64,000 bases of DNA from Nannobrachium achirus (lineage: Eukaryota > Chordata > Actinopteri > Myctophiformes > Myctophidae): positions 69,978,838-70,042,837 of the forward strand of contig OY997643.1 in assembly GCA_963921795.1 (NCBI GenBank), read 5' to 3'. The notes under the pieces are model-generated. The model saw only the letters and a list, made by a program, of their open reading frames with translations. It was not told the origin of the DNA and ran no database searches. Positions 1 to 12,352 of the stretch are shown piece by piece. How positions within the stretch are numbered: position 1 is the stretch's first letter; the number at the start of each line of letters is the position of its first letter. The translations under genes and the position numbers were made by a program.

Positions 1-40
<40 letters not shown>

Positions 41-57
41 ACATACACACACACACT
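1..57. repeat. (CA)n microsatellite at left edge
   Basis: Nearly pure CA dinucleotide repeat with two CATA interruptions, cut by the window boundary. Confidence 0.95.
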
Positions 58-929
58 CCAACTACTCCTTCCCTGAGTAGCAACAGTACATCCGTATGTT
101 CTCTGAAAACCCGGTTTCATTTCTCCATCTTCAATGTGATTTCAGCAATAATACAATAATTGAGTTTTGTAGATGTCTACAAATGTTTTGATCACTTGTT
201 GTTTGTGGGCGAAAGTTTAGCCGCTAAACGATACTTGCTGCATTATCAACAGATAATATCATCATTAATAATAGTAATTCTCAAAATAAGTCCTTGTGTG
301 GAATAATCTTGTAGATCTGGTATTTTCACTATGAAATAGGGCTTGAAAGTGAATTCATGATGAAGCCTATTTTTGTAAGGAGACAAATTTCTCTGCTTCA
401 GAGGCGCGCCGTCTGAAGCAGACTTGAGCCATGCATCGCTGACAGGGGTTATCAATAAAATATATACCACATACCACACTAACAGAATCCATACAGTATA
501 TGGCCAAGACAGATGGCCAAGACAGCCCATATCGTGTGGCTGGTTCTACAGAAAGGGAACTCCATTTATGGGCATAAAAGTGCATGTATGATGTCAGATG
601 TCATAGACTTTCACACAACGAATAACTGAGTAAGCATGTTTGGGCTCTCACAGCATATCTCCATATACAGAACATGGATCTCCCTATGGTACCAGGGGTC
701 TCCGGGTAACTGGTCCGATATACATCACTGGCCAGATGGCCAACACATGGTGCGACCTCGAGGTCGCTTGTCACCCTGAGGCGTCTTACTAGTGTATACC
801 TGTATATCCCTGCACTGTCTGCATTGAGTAATCTCGACGCATGAAAACTGTTTCACCCTTTCAATTGTACATATTTTATTTTGATTTTATTATACGCCTA
901 TTGGTTGATTGCTTTGTACTGTGTATACT
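58..929. other. Intergenic DNA, no recognised feature
   Basis: No convincing exon, transposon end or RNA gene was seen. The short open frames here have no family resemblance and no splice context. Confidence 0.5.
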
Positions 930-992
930 TCTACTTTCTTTGGCAATCTAAGTATGTTTTCTCATGCTAATAAAGCCCTTTGAATTGAATTG
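930..992 (-). mobile_element. LINE-type 3' end fragment
   Basis: Read on the minus strand this begins with repeated ATTCAA, followed by a 'ctttattagcatgagaaaac' type segment and 'ttgccaaag'. The same tail occurs on the plus strand near 41967. Short ATTCAA-type tails next to a 'tttattggcatga' segment are typical of fish LINE 3' ends. The family was not identified. Confidence 0.5.
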
Positions 993-1030
993 TTCTGCCC
1001 TTTCTCTCACCCTCTCTGCTCCCCAAGTCT

Positions 1031-1062
1031 CTCTCTCTCTCTCTCTCCCTTACACACACACA

Positions 1063-1156
<94 letters not shown>
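1031..1156. repeat. (CT)n then (CA)n microsatellite
   Basis: A short CT tract is followed by about 100 bases of almost pure CA. All reading frames through it are artefacts. Confidence 0.95.
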
Positions 1157-1158
<2 letters not shown>

Positions 1159-1850
1159 ATAAAACGGATAATCAAACAAGTACATACAATACCTCTCTTT
1201 AATCATTAAGCTCCCTTGACAAAATGGCTCATTGTTACATTCCACCAAGGTGCACCTGGTAGGCTAACATCTATGAATAGGCCTACTGGTTAACTGCAAA
1301 CATTTGAAATGGGTTGACAGCGTCCTCTAGCGGTCATTTTTGAGTTTGACATATTCTAATTTATAACATCACATAACTGACTGTTAAATCATCATTTGCA
1401 TGTCACATGTGTATGCAACATGATTTAATTATACATATTAACCACTGCAGGCTATTCGTTTATTATCTATTAATTTACAGTGAGATTATCCAAGCATTCA
1501 TTATTATTAAAATATGATCACATTTAGGAAAAGTCAAACCATGGGATCAAGAGGGGAGGACATTGTATTTGTGTCCGGGGAATCATATCAATATTTTATT
1601 TTAATTTAGAAGGTGGTAACACACTAGTGAAATTAACAGATCTACAAGTGCCCACTACTTCTATTATTTTATATTTGTGGAATTTCTTAGATATGTTTGT
1701 TTTTGGTTTTTAAAACGTATACAAATATTATTATCATTTAATCTTTTGAAATATAGGTCTACATATATATATTTGTTAATGTAGGATAAGAAAATGGGAT
1801 ATTTTTTACACCAGTCGTTATTTTATTTTATTTTAATATTTTATTTTATT
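1157..1850. other. AT-rich intergenic DNA
   Basis: AT-rich sequence with simple TTTTATTTTA stretches near 1820-1855. No gene or clear transposon was seen. Confidence 0.5.
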
Positions 1851-1857
1851 TTATAGT

Positions 1858-2019
1858 AGGCGGTGACAACGTGTTTTTTTTCCCGAGGCGTCTTGCGAAA
1901 TGACGCATTACGCAAAACGTTGTTTTGGAAGAAGGAAGTGAAACGGGAGAGAAGAGGAGAGGAGAAAGAAAGAGACGAGAGAGAGAAAGCTGAATCTTTA
2001 GGGTTGCTGCAGTATCTTT
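1858..2019 (+). promoter_or_regulatory. rab7a: Probable rab7a promoter region
   Basis: The stretch just upstream of the inferred 5' UTR exon has a TGACGCA motif (CRE/ATF-like) near 1902 and a purine-rich GGAAG/GAGAG run near 1927-1985. No TATA box is evident. Assignment as promoter is inference from position and base composition. Confidence 0.3.
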
Positions 2020-2020
<1 letters not shown>

Positions 2021-2055
<35 letters not shown>

Positions 2056-2056
2056 G
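2021..2056. repeat. (ACAG)9 microsatellite
   Basis: Nine tandem ACAG units, upstream of or within the inferred rab7a 5' UTR exon. Confidence 0.9.
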
Positions 2057-2365
2057 GCTTCCAAAGCTAAAGTGCCAAACCTTCCAACCAGAACCAGTAT
2101 ATCTGCCTCACATTTCTACCCGTTAAAACCCCAGAAAAGGCGACAGTGGCTCCAGAAAAAGACCAGAAAGCGAGGCGTTTCCAAATTAACGCAGAACGGA
2201 GAGGAGAGCTAACTGCTAACGTACTGTACTGTCTGTAACGTAACGGTCGGTAGCAGCAGTTAGCGGCTGTTAGCCTCAGACAGGCAGAGTACACTGAACA
2301 ATAACGGCTACCACCAGACACGTCAACAACAAGTCCTCCTCGTCTCTCCGCGCTGCAAGCTGAAA
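2057..2365 (+). other. rab7a: Putative rab7a non-coding first exon (5' UTR)
   Basis: The sequence ends in a strong donor, GAAA|GTAAGTC, at 2365/2366. The next rab7a exon opens at 13304, ten bases before the ATG, so an upstream non-coding exon is required; vertebrate RAB7A genes have one. The start is not determinable by eye. The open frame at 2018-2212 is probably not coding. Confidence 0.45.
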
Positions 2366-2660
2366 GTAAGTCATTATTATTTATTACACAGGACATGTTT
2401 TAACCGCCTTGGCTTGGAGAACGCCTGGGTGTTTTCTCCTGGCGTTGTCATCATCGACAAAAGGAAGGCTGGTGTTTTTTTCCCCTACGAAAACAAGGAT
2501 CGGCCTGTCTGTTGTGTAGGGATGGTGAACTGAACCGCGAGCCTCATGTCATGATACCACGAGTGTTTTTAGTCTATTAATGTATCTTTATCACTGATCG
2601 CTATTCGCTACTGATACAGGGGTGTTTCTCAGTCGTTCAAATGCCAAGGTCTCACTGAGG

Positions 2661-3122
2661 GACCGTACCTATGTCCCCCAGGTTCTATGTTCCCCACTTA
2701 CCCCCACAAAAATGTTCTATGTTCCCCACTCAACTGAAAATGCAGGACACATAACTCTAAACACACAACGGAACATAATGGGGATAAATTACGAATACTA
2801 GTGGGTCCAGGGACATCATTCTGGGCACCATATTTGTGTTATGACTGGGCATCTGAACAAGTGGGCACCTGGACATCTGGGCACTTAGGGGTGGAGACAT
2901 CTGGGCACTAGGGACAACTGGACGAGTGGGCACCTAAATTAAGATTGCCCACATCTTCTTAGTGCCCAGATGTCCCACCATTTCCTGCATTTGAGTTGGG
3001 AACATATACATTTTTTGGTATGGGGAACTTATAGATCCTATTTTGGTTGAGCAGGGAACATAGAACCTTTTTTGATGGAGGGTGGGTGGGGAACATAGAA
3101 CATGGGGAACATAGGGACTGTT
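2661..3122. mobile_element. Fold-back MITE, GTTCTATGTTCCCCAC arms
   Basis: Left arm (CTATGTCCCC, then GTTCTATGTTCCCCAC) returns as its reverse complement at about 3080-3120. The middle holds direct and inverted repeats of ACATCTGGGCAC. Non-autonomous, no coding capacity. Superfamily not assigned. Confidence 0.6.
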
Positions 3123-3563
3123 CAATAGTTACATTGTATCATTTTGGTTAGCTAACTATATGTATTTATGTTCAATAATGGCAGTTTGTTGTAGTTCTCC
3201 TAAGCTGTTCGATTAACTTCTGCTTGATGATTGAACACACAGATCGCATATCACGTGTTGCTATTTATTATTCAGACATCCAACAACGGGATGTTGTAAA
3301 CAACGTCAGTGTCCCCCTCCCTCTTTGACTGTGACTATAATCTGGGAGGTGGTGGGCTGTACACACATCACACCTGTCACCTGCATCAGATGTTCACGAT
3401 GATGACAAGGGGAAAGCATGCATGATGAAACCTCGAATGAACTATTACAATGAGTCAACTCAACTCGCTGTCAGACATCTCAGTTGTTTGCTAATAATGC
3501 TGCTGTTGACTCAGTCTAGTCAAGTTGAAGCTGATGGCTTGTCAATGTGGGCATATTGACCCA

Positions 3564-4035
3564 TTAAATGACAACTTTAGTTTTTTACAACAAGGGTTCA
3601 TATTTTAGATTGTAATTAAATAATATAAAAGATGAATGTTAAATTGATTTCATTTACTTCTTTTTATTGTTTCAGAGATTCTTATTTCAGTGGTTGGGGG
3701 CATGCGTACAAGTGGCTAAATATGTCATTTTACACAGAATAAGCCCATTCTCAAGATACAACGCAACCTTTCATGGTTGGATGTGACTTATGGAGGCTAG
3801 AAGTGTTATTGTAAACAGTAATAAATAAACTGCTGGCTTATTGTGTCTAAAAATACATATTTAGCCACTTGTACGCATGCCCCCATGCGTACGCATGCCC
3901 CACATTTTATCACGGTAAACATGATAAAACAATAGAACGAAGCAAATGAAAACATTTTTACACTCACTTTTTCATTTCTCTAATTACAATCTAAAATATG
4001 AACCCTTGTTATAAAAAAGCAAAGTTGTCCTTTAA
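3564..4035. mobile_element. TTAA-flanked palindromic MITE
   Basis: Ends read TTAAATGACAACTTT and, in reverse complement, TTAAAGGACAACTTT. The arms extend for about 70 bases. An inner inverted pair around GCGTACAAGTGGCTAAATAT lies at about 3705 and 3860. TTAA target duplication suggests a piggyBac-type origin. A fragment of the inner segment recurs near 23795. Confidence 0.65.
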
Positions 4036-4361
4036 GACCACAAGACAGATTGTGCAGATGTCTTGTCTTCTGAATCTAGTTTTCTCAAAAACACATGTTT
4101 CTATATCTTTCAAGAGCCCCCAAAATGATATGTATTTGGCCACTAACCCCCATGTGAAAAGGTTTTTTTTTCCAGGGATCCTTGGAAGCAAAAGGAATGT
4201 TCACTTTAATATCTCATGAATGATTGTTCTCTTGTACTGTGGTAGCCTGACCATGCTGTGTTTGCAACTTAGGTGTGTGCTGTGCAGGACAGGTCTGTGC
4301 TTGTCATCATCATTTTCACACGACAACCATTTATTTATTTACCTCAATGTTGCGCGTGCGT

Positions 4362-4452
<91 letters not shown>
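4362..4452. repeat. (CA)n microsatellite
   Basis: About 90 bases of CA repeat after a GCGTGCGTGCG lead-in. Confidence 0.95.
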
Positions 4453-4453
<1 letters not shown>

Positions 4454-4759
4454 TCAACATCATGCGTTTGTTATGACGACGTTAAAATCTGATGATCTCA
4501 TCAGATTTGACTCCGTTTAAATGAAACATGGCATTGAAACAACTTAGGCCCAAATGACAGCGAGTCACAGGCAGCCACTGGAGCCTCGTTGTCAATCTGG
4601 TAGCGTGACATTCTATCCTAACTCTGACTTGTTGTTCACATGGTGCAGTGAGCATTGAGCAACATGTAAGCTCAGCCGACGTCTTCAACTATATTTAGTG
4701 TAGAGCTTGTTTATGTCTGTGTGTGTGTGGGTGGGTAATGTATTCAATCACAGTGACTT

Positions 4760-5180
4760 GTAAAGAATACCAGTAGAATCGCCGGAATGAAACTCGCCGG
4801 GAAACGGGGGGTGCGTTCGGAAATGCACACCGGGTGGGGCAACAGTGCGATTTTTCAGTCTGAACTCTGAAGGTAAACTTTCTGAAAAGCAGCAGTTGCT
4901 AACGTAAGATTGCTATTGATGTTTATAAACTAGGGTACATTATAATAGAATATTAATTCATGTTGATACTGAAGAAGGCATACTGTGATTGTTTGTCCTA
5001 CTGTACATGTTTGTTTCTAGCATTAACATTAACATTAGCAACTGCTGCTTTTCAGAAAGTTTACCTTCAGAGTTCAGACTGAAAAAGCGCACCGCTGCCC
5101 CACCCGGTGCGCATTTCCGAACGCACCCCCCGTTTCCCGGCGAGCTTCATTCTGGCGACTTTACCGGTTACCCTTGTAAA
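4760..5180. mobile_element. Fold-back MITE with about 190-bp arms
   Basis: Left arm (GAATGAAACTCGCCGGGAAA, then GGTAAACTTTCTGAAAAGC) is mirrored at about 4990-5165, leaving a short AT-rich loop. The long GC-rich arms would make a strong hairpin. No coding capacity. The open frame at 4989-5225 is an artefact of the arm. Confidence 0.65.
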
Positions 5181-5384
5181 CTACTGCTGCCTGCCAGGGT
5201 GTTCAGAGTCCTCCGTTCTCTGTGAGGAGGAGGGAAGTGTGGCAGAGGTCATATAACAGGCCTGTAGTAATATTTTACTCTGGTAGAATATTTACTTGTT
5301 TTAACACACATTTCGATGTAACTTCACCAATAGACAACTTCCTACTAGCAGGCTGTCCTCCGTAATCCATAGTCACCACTCGTT

Positions 5385-5710
5385 TTAAAGGAGTAGTTCA
5401 CCCTCAAAATGACTTTTTTCCTATTGATTACTCACGCCATGGAGACTTGAGTTCAATAATATTTTTTGTTTTTTTTGTCACATTCCTAAGACAAAAAAAA
5501 TGTATTATAATAAATGTACCCCCATTGATTCCGGATGGAGACCCAAATGCAATCGGGTCCCCATCCGGAATCAATGGATGTAAATTTACTATAATCTAAT
5601 ATTTGTCTTAGGAATGCGACAAATACAAAAAAATAGTATTATACTCAAGTCTCCATGGCGTGAGTAATCAATAGGAAAAAAGTCATTTTGAGGGTGAACT
5701 ACTCCTTTAA
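5385..5710. mobile_element. TTAA-flanked palindromic MITE (GTAGTTCACC family), copy 1
   Basis: Starts TTAAAGGAGTAGTTCACC and ends with the reverse complement. Arms run about 130 bases through ATTGATTACTCACGCCATGG to an inner inverted pair on GATTCCGGATGG. TTAA at both ends indicates piggyBac-type insertion. Relatives lie at 11839 and 31834. Confidence 0.8.
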
Positions 5711-6139
5711 AGGGGATCTTTCTGATATTTCATGTAAATCCTAATAGTTCTGTGATGAGGAGAACACGTTAAATCAGAGTATCAGACACTTCCTGATGTG
5801 TTCTGCCCAGAGATGGTATATCCAAAAAATCCAATATCTGAGCACATAGAAGCATAAAGTAATGGGAAATGTTGTCTTGTTATTTACATGTCCTCCTCGC
5901 AATAAAACAGCTTTGTGACGTTAAATGTGAGCAAAGTTCACCTTAAACCCTATACGTAGTTGACCGGATTCCCAAGGGTTCGACACCAGACACCCTCCTC
6001 CTGAGTCCTGTTTTCGCTCTACACTGAATATCATCGCCGAAAATAGCCGATCTATAAGCTGTCATCATGCTACGTTCGCCCCGAATGTTAGCCCCAGGAT
6101 GCGAGGGCTGTGAAGTGCTTAGATTGTTGTTATATACCC

Positions 6140-6530
6140 CAGTGTTTCTCAACCTTTTTTCTGCATGGGCACACTTTTCATGTCCCAAGAATCCTTGGGC
6201 ACTCCAACATAATACGGGGGTGTAAATATCGTCACTGTCGGGAAGAAACCTTGTATCTCCAAGTTTCAAATTTATATGTTTCTTCGCAAAGTAAAGCCCT
6301 GCTTCATCATACAAGACTGTCGCACAACAGTAGTGAAAACGGCAGATTTACAAGCACACAACGCCTCGCACCGCGAGGCGTTGTGTGCTTGTAGATCGTC
6401 TGTTTTCACTAGTTTAGATCATTTTAAAATGATAAATACAATACTGGCTTTCAAGCAGTTTCAAGGGGCACACTTGACCCTTCTCAGGGGCACACCAAGG
6501 GTCCCCAGGCACAGTGGTTGAGAAACACTG
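6140..6530. mobile_element. hAT-type MITE, CAGTGTTTCTCAACC tips
   Basis: Ends read CAGTGTTTCTCAACC and GGTTGAGAAACACTG, the Charlie-like hAT terminal signature. Near the centre (6332-6410) is a long hairpin with arms GTGAAAACGGCAGAT.../...GTCTGTTTTCAC, one copy of the module discussed in Part 2. The open frames on both strands are mirror products of this hairpin. Confidence 0.75.
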
Positions 6531-6932
6531 ATTTACACATTGATACACATATACAGTATTTTGTTTTCATATTTTTTTTTATATAAGAACAAGTTACCTT
6601 TTGAAGACAGGAACTGAAAGTCCTCCAAAAAAGACTTCCTGCTTTCTGCTGGAGGCAACGTTCATTGTGTGAGCTTCATAGAGAAGGTTTCTTTACAGGT
6701 CTCTTCATATGGCACTTTTATAGATCCATTGAAGCAGCTGCATATCAACCTGATGATGATATTACACCGAAAATAATATGGCATTGTTGTTTGTTGTTCT
6801 CATGGAGAGACCATTGTACTGCACTTCCCCATACAGTACATAACACTGCAATTTCAATATTCAGTTTCTGATAAAATGACATGGCTTGTGGTGGAATGGA
6901 ATTCAAATGAGATTAGAATACTATTCCTTTAA

Positions 6933-7165
6933 AGCAGTTGTTCCCAAACCTTTTAGCCCCAAAAAGAGAGAAATTAGAGGTTTGCCCGGACTTAAACTAG
7001 TGAAAATAGCACCGCGTCGTTGTGAGCTTTTATGGAAATGATTTGATTTTATGAAATACTTTTTTTTAAATCTTTTGAAATGATATATAATATGTATATG
7101 GGAGACACACAGAAAGGGGACGTATACTCGCGACCCATCAAAATTGGTCCGCAGCCCAAACATGG
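6933..7165. mobile_element. hAT-like fragment
   Basis: Opens with CAGTTGTTCCCAAACCTTTT and ends near GCAGCCCAAACATGGG. Ends only partly complementary; degraded. Confidence 0.35.
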
Positions 7166-7870
7166 GTCTGATAAATAAATTATTAAATAAATAAATATGG
7201 ATCTATAAATCCATAACCAAAATAAGACAGAGTCGAGCCAAAGGACAATCTATAAATTGCTGTATTGAAGAGAGTCAGACAAAGAGACAAAACAGTGAGA
7301 ATACCATCCTAGTGGCAGCTTGCTAATTATCTCTTCCAAAGATGGAAGTTAACATACAGTATATAAAGAATACAGATTATGACAGTTAGATCGTGGGACT
7401 CATTGATTCGTTGCCATTATCATAACAAGAAGACAGAGACACGGAGAGTGTTGGTAATTTTCCACTAGTCAGAACTTACAGTACAACCAAAACATGGTCT
7501 CCTATACTGTAAGTTCAGACAGTAGTTCACATAATATAACCTAGTAAATGAATCATATAATTATGAATCATAATTCATATCTAACAGTCATTATGAATTG
7601 ATAAAAGGATGATATTAACCATAACAGAATACCTATCAGGGTCCCGACCCACTGCTTGGGACACAGTGCTTTTTTAATCATCTCTGTACATGCCAAGAAA
7701 AGCGAGACACTTGTTTTTGTAGTGACTGTTGTTCTAGCTGCTGCTGCTTTAATGTCTGTTGGAGAACTGGTTGAGCCGTTCATGACGCACAGGCGCGTGT
7801 CAGACCATCAGCACTGGATGCTCTGAAAAACCTTCCCTGAACCTTGTTCAGTTCAGTCACAACAATATCC
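7166..7870. other. rab7a intron 1, unremarkable
   Basis: AT-rich intronic DNA. A short inverted pair around ACTTACAGTA lies near 7475 and 7508. Nothing else recognised. Confidence 0.4.
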
Positions 7871-7878
7871 TTTTAAGA

Positions 7879-8416
7879 CAGGGGTTCCCAAACATTTTTG
7901 TGTCGGGGGACACCATAAATCTTTTTTAATCCGAGGCACCCCTACATTATAATTTTCACTCCCAGCACCTTATATTTATAGCATATCGTCGTTGTCGGGT
8001 GGAAACCTTGTATGTCCAAAACCGTTCATTTTGTATTTATCATCTATACAATGTACTAAACTAGTGAAAACAGCAGATCAAGCACACAACGCCTCGCATC
8101 ACGAGGCGTTGTGTGCTTGTAGATCTTGTATGATGAAGCTGGCCTTTGCTTTACCAAAAGATGTACACATTTGAAACTTGGAGATACAAGGATTCTTTCC
8201 GACAGTGACGATATTTTAGTGATTATGTTGCGAGGGAAACGTTGAGATAATAGCCATTTTGGTTAGAACTGACTGAAAATAACTTTGTACTTCAAGTTTA
8301 AAATGATACTAAATATATAGTTTTTAAGTGTCCAAATAAATTCCAAATATTATCGAATTATCTCACGGCATCCCTGGACTGCCATCACGGCACCCCAGGG
8401 TGCCCCGTCACCCCTG
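7879..8416. mobile_element. hAT-type MITE, CAGGGGTTCCCAAAC tips, copy 1
   Basis: Ends CAGGGGTTCCCAAAC and GTCACCCCTG, flanked by TTTTAAGA and TTTTAAGG (7 of 8 match). The hairpin module lies at about 8060-8132. Related copies: 12353-12872 (opposite orientation), 31968-32291 and 54495-55031. Confidence 0.75.
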
Positions 8417-8604
8417 TTTTAAGGGACGATTCGATTTTGGTCTTCATTAGAGGCCATTACACGTGTTGTCATTTTGTTGACCAAGTCATTAAAAGTAAAT
8501 TGATTAGTGCTATCACTCCTTGGATTCTTTTTATTTCTTACCAATTTTACAGACAAAAGGATCCAGATTTATTCAACAACACCACTAAATGGGTCTATTA
8601 TGGT

Positions 8605-8677
8605 TAGGGGTGGGCAATATCATCGATATGGCAATACATCGCAATAGTTTATTTGCCAATACTGTATCGATACTTCA
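8605..8677. mobile_element. Truncated hAT end, TAGGGGTGGGCAATAT
   Basis: One terminus of the TAGGGGTGGGC hAT family (complete copy at 9791). The sequence breaks off where the next element begins. Confidence 0.5.
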
Positions 8678-8998
8678 GGCACACCAACATGATACGGGGG
8701 CGTAAATATCGTCCCTGTCGGGAAGAAACCTTGTATCTCCAAGTTTCAAATGTGTACGTTTCTTCGCAAAGCAAAGCCCTGCTTCATCATACAAGGCTGT
8801 CGCACAACAGTTGTGAAAACAGCAGATCTACAAGCACACAACGCCTCGCACCGCGAGGTGTTGTGTGCTTGTAGATCGGCTAAAATCATTTTTAAAATGA
8901 TAAATGCAATACTGGCTTTCAAGCAGTTTCAAGGGGCACACTTGACCCTTCTCAGGGGCACACCAAAGGTCCCCAGGCACAGTGGTTGAGAAACACTG
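8678..8998. mobile_element. hAT-type MITE, copy 2 of the 6140 family, 5' truncated
   Basis: Very close to 6205-6530, including the hairpin (8815-8882) and the GTTGAGAAACACTG terminus, but the left tip is missing. Confidence 0.7.
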
Positions 8999-9460
8999 TA
9001 TTTAGTCAATAGTCATCCACTCCTTGTAGGTTAAGCCTACACAGTCATGGAGGTTAAAAGATCACAGACTCGTCATTTAACGCATAGCTGTCTTCTGACC
9101 CGTCCCTGTCATGGGTCAAAGGTCTGACTCTGAGCTGAGAGAGAGAGCTGTTCATGCAATCATGTGACTACTAGAATGGCCTGAGCATTCCTGATACTCC
9201 ACTGAGGACATATTATTCTCCATGCTTCTGTCAGCCAGTCATTCTTCATCTGGTAGTCAGTTGAGCGCTGGGGGTCCCTGGGATGTTGGGAGAATGATCC
9301 TGCTACTGATTCTGGTGACCATTGCACTACACAAGAAATATGCGAAATATTCTATTTTATCACATATTCTATTGGCTCTCTTTGTTGGCCACTGAGGACT
9401 TTTTTTAGGCACGACTGAGGGGTACAGGAGGCCGGTAAGTTGGGAGATTTTATGTCCAGC

Positions 9461-9788
9461 TTAAAGGGCCAGTTCACCTCTGGGACAACAAGATCTTATT
9501 TTATTGTTGTTTGGGAGAAGATCAACACAATCCTGAGTAATTTTTTGTGTTCAATCTGTGTTTTGAGATATTTTAGTATTTCAGTGTGAATGATGATGCA
9601 TTTTGCATCAAATGAGTCATCATGCTGCATCATATGATGCAAAAAGCATCATCATTCATTCACACTGAAATACTAAAATATCTCAAAACACACATTGAAC
9701 ACAAAAAATTACTCAGGATTGTGTTGATCTTCTCCCAAACAACAATAAAATAAGATCTGGTTGTCCCAGAGGTGAACTGGCCCTTTAA
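9461..9788. mobile_element. TTAA-flanked palindromic MITE (GGCCAGTTCACC family)
   Basis: Near-perfect palindrome with about 145-base arms beginning TTAAAGGGCCAGTTCACCTC. The apex includes ATGATGCATTTTGCATC. High arm identity suggests a fairly recent copy. Confidence 0.8.
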
Positions 9789-9790
9789 GA

Positions 9791-10256
9791 TAGGGGTGGG
9801 CGATATGGTGATAATTATCGTTGAGACGATACAATGTCTCCACGATATGCCTTTTCAGAGATATCATATATATCGTGATACAATTGAGGGAGCCTTCTAA
9901 AAAATCCTGTTTACTCGTTAATACAGAGATTCATTGCAGAATTCAATTTAAACCTGCATTTTGGTCTAAATCAGTAGTTTTCAAACTTTAAAATGTCAAG
10001 GTCTCCACTTAACTCTTGACAGTATACAAATGAAACCAAATGGACCAGGGTCCATTTGGTTTCATTTGTATACTCTCAGAGTTACTTAGTTGTAAAGTTC
10101 AATTTAGACCTCCCAAAAGGAACCCAGAGAGTCACTAAGTAACTTGAAAAATAACCATAAAAACTAACGTGAAAAAGAATCGTGATAAAATCGTGTATCG
10201 TGATACAGCTTAGGAAAATATTGTGATATTGTATTTTTCCATATCGCCCACCCCTA
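9791..10256. mobile_element. hAT-type MITE, TAGGGGTGGGCGATAT tips
   Basis: Ends TAGGGGTGGGCGATAT and ATATCGCCCACCCCTA. Flanks CTTTAAGA and GCTTAAGA are an imperfect 8-base duplication. It abuts the preceding TTAA element. A clean palindrome lies at about 10020-10073 (GTATACAAATGAAACCAAAT and complement). Confidence 0.7.
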
Positions 10257-10838
10257 GCTTAAGATGATTCTCTCTCCGATTTAGAGCTAGTGAGGGTGTG
10301 GTTTGTTGTGCTGGTGGAAGGAAAAAATAAATCTCTTGGCTGTCGGGCTGCGCTGCAGATTGAAAGTCCTGTTTGTGGTTATGAGTTATGCTACGTGTGT
10401 CTTCTGTGATTCTTAGTTTGAGTAAGAAAGAACTCATCAACGTGGTACACAATTGGCAACCTCTAAGTTGCATACATGACCAGATATGTCCACATCACTG
10501 AGAGTGAAATGGAAGTGCTCAGATTATCGTATCTGCTAGCCTTTGCTGGCGGTTGCACTAAATTTGGGTGCATGTGTGTGTCAGATAGGAAAGCTTTAGA
10601 AATGTCTCTATAAAGATGCTTCTCTTCAGTTGTCAGAAGTCAGAACTGACTTAATTTAAATGCCATGTTTGACCATCTATATTTAAAAGGTCTTACAAAT
10701 GCCACAGACAGTACGATACGATTTGGGATGTATTTTTCTTACCATACTTTGTATCGGTGCTTTTTTGTTATTTGATACATTTCTCTTAACCACTTGAACC
10801 ATATACTCGGTTTAAATCCATGACTGACAGCTATGTTA

Positions 10839-11300
10839 TTTAACCCATTCAGAACGGGTACACATTATAGTGTATTATTATTTTATGCTTTTAACTATTG
10901 AAAAATAGCAGATATACAAGTTTGTAGATCTGCTATGTTTGAAAAATCATGAAAATTAGAATTTTGACCCGATTCTATAACTGTCTTTTGAATCCTTCTA
11001 AGGTTTTTTGAAAAAAATCCATGTTTCTATGTCAGCAATCTGGCTTAGCCATCGTCAAAGAAAAGTCTGTTCTTGAGAGACTACTATGTCAGTGGTTCTC
11101 AAACCTTTTCATGTGAAGGACCCCCAAAATGATATGTATTTGGCCACGGACCCCCATCTCAAAATATTTAGTTCCAGGGACCACCCCCAGAAGCAACATT
11201 TGAGTTACACACGTTCACTTTAAAAATATATACAGTATATTCAAAGATTTGCACACATTTTCACGACCTTTTCCAAAAATTTGAATGAATGTTAGTTATT
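10839..11300. mobile_element. TTAACCC element with hairpin module, partial copy
   Basis: Begins TTAACCCATTCAGAACGGG like the complete copy at 28668. It contains one compact hairpin (about 10903-10957, GCAGATATACAAG / TTTGTAGATCTGC) and the internal segment GTGGTTCTCAAACCTTTTC. The right terminus is lost. Confidence 0.6.
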
Positions 11301-11400
11301 CCAGATGGTTGGCAGTTCACCACCACAGATAAGACATGGTATGCAGGAACACAAGGAGGCTCTTATGAAACGGTGGGTTAAGAAACCTGTCCCTTTTTGT

Positions 11401-11838
11401 TCAAGTAAATCCCCTTGAAAAAGTGACAAATGTTTAAATACGGTCCACAAAGAGAGAGCCTTTTGAACAGTACCGTTTGGGGTGGGAGAAATGAACAGGA
11501 ATCAGATTATAATATAGACCAACTCTAACCCCTTTAGACTGTAGCTGTCATATCCTTGTTTTTTTCCCATTCTGCAATACTTTTTTTCCTTGCCCCAACA
11601 CATTTCTGTACAAAATACAAATACATAAAATAAAAATACAAATACATTACCAAAAATCCATCATCAATAATTGAATAAAATAATCTATGATAATTTATTC
11701 CTATTTTTACATGCCCTTATAGGCGAGGAATGGTGAGAAAAGTGCTGTGATCCATTAAACTAGTTTAACTATTTTTGCAAATACATAACCAAAAATCCAC
11801 TGACACTACAGTAGTGCGATAAAGTATAAAACAGGGCT
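11401..11838. other. rab7a intron 1, AT-rich
   Basis: AT-rich with a repeated 'caaatacataaccaaaaatcca' type segment near 11640 and 11778. No gene seen. Confidence 0.35.
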
Positions 11839-12164
11839 TCAAGGAGTAGTTCACCTCCAAAAAGATTTTTTTTTCTCTATTGATTATTCATGCCATAGAG
11901 ACTTGAATTCAATAATATTTTTTTGTATTTGTCACATTCCTAAAACAAAAATGTGATTATAGTAAATGTGCCCCGTTGATTCCGGATGGGGACCCACATG
12001 CATGGCACTGGATGGGGAAACCATCAGGGTAAATTTACTCTAATCAATGTTTTGTCTTAAGAATGCGACAAAATACAAACAAATATTATTGAACTCAAGT
12101 CTCCATGGCGAGAGTAATCAATAGAAGAAAAAAAAGTCATTTTGGAGGTGAACTACTCCTTTAA
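11839..12164. mobile_element. TTAA-type palindromic MITE (GTAGTTCACC family), copy 2
   Basis: Same arms as 5385-5710 but more diverged. The right end retains CTACTCCTTTAA; the left TTAA has decayed to TTCA. Confidence 0.7.
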
Positions 12165-12352
12165 GTATTTAATCAATTCATTGATATGTAAAATAACAAG
12201 TATCAATATTATAATATATCTATATCTGTCTGTCTGTCTGTCTCTAAATCTAATTCTATCTATCTTATCTTATTCTATCTATACAGTATATATAATTTAT
12301 TTGTATTTTATTTTTGTATTCATGTTGCTCACAGGACTTGGTTAGTCTAGAT

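Noticed and set aside
964..1248. Open reading frames across the (CA)n tract
   Set aside because: Translations are alternating His/Thr or Val/Cys from a dinucleotide repeat. The same applies at 4220-4520, 28285-28720, 38665-39349, 53483-53886 and 60514-60897.
6110..6521. Frames on both strands over the 6140 hAT element
   Set aside because: They are mirror products of a palindromic MITE and recur wherever the element is present (8653-8989, 31306-31497).
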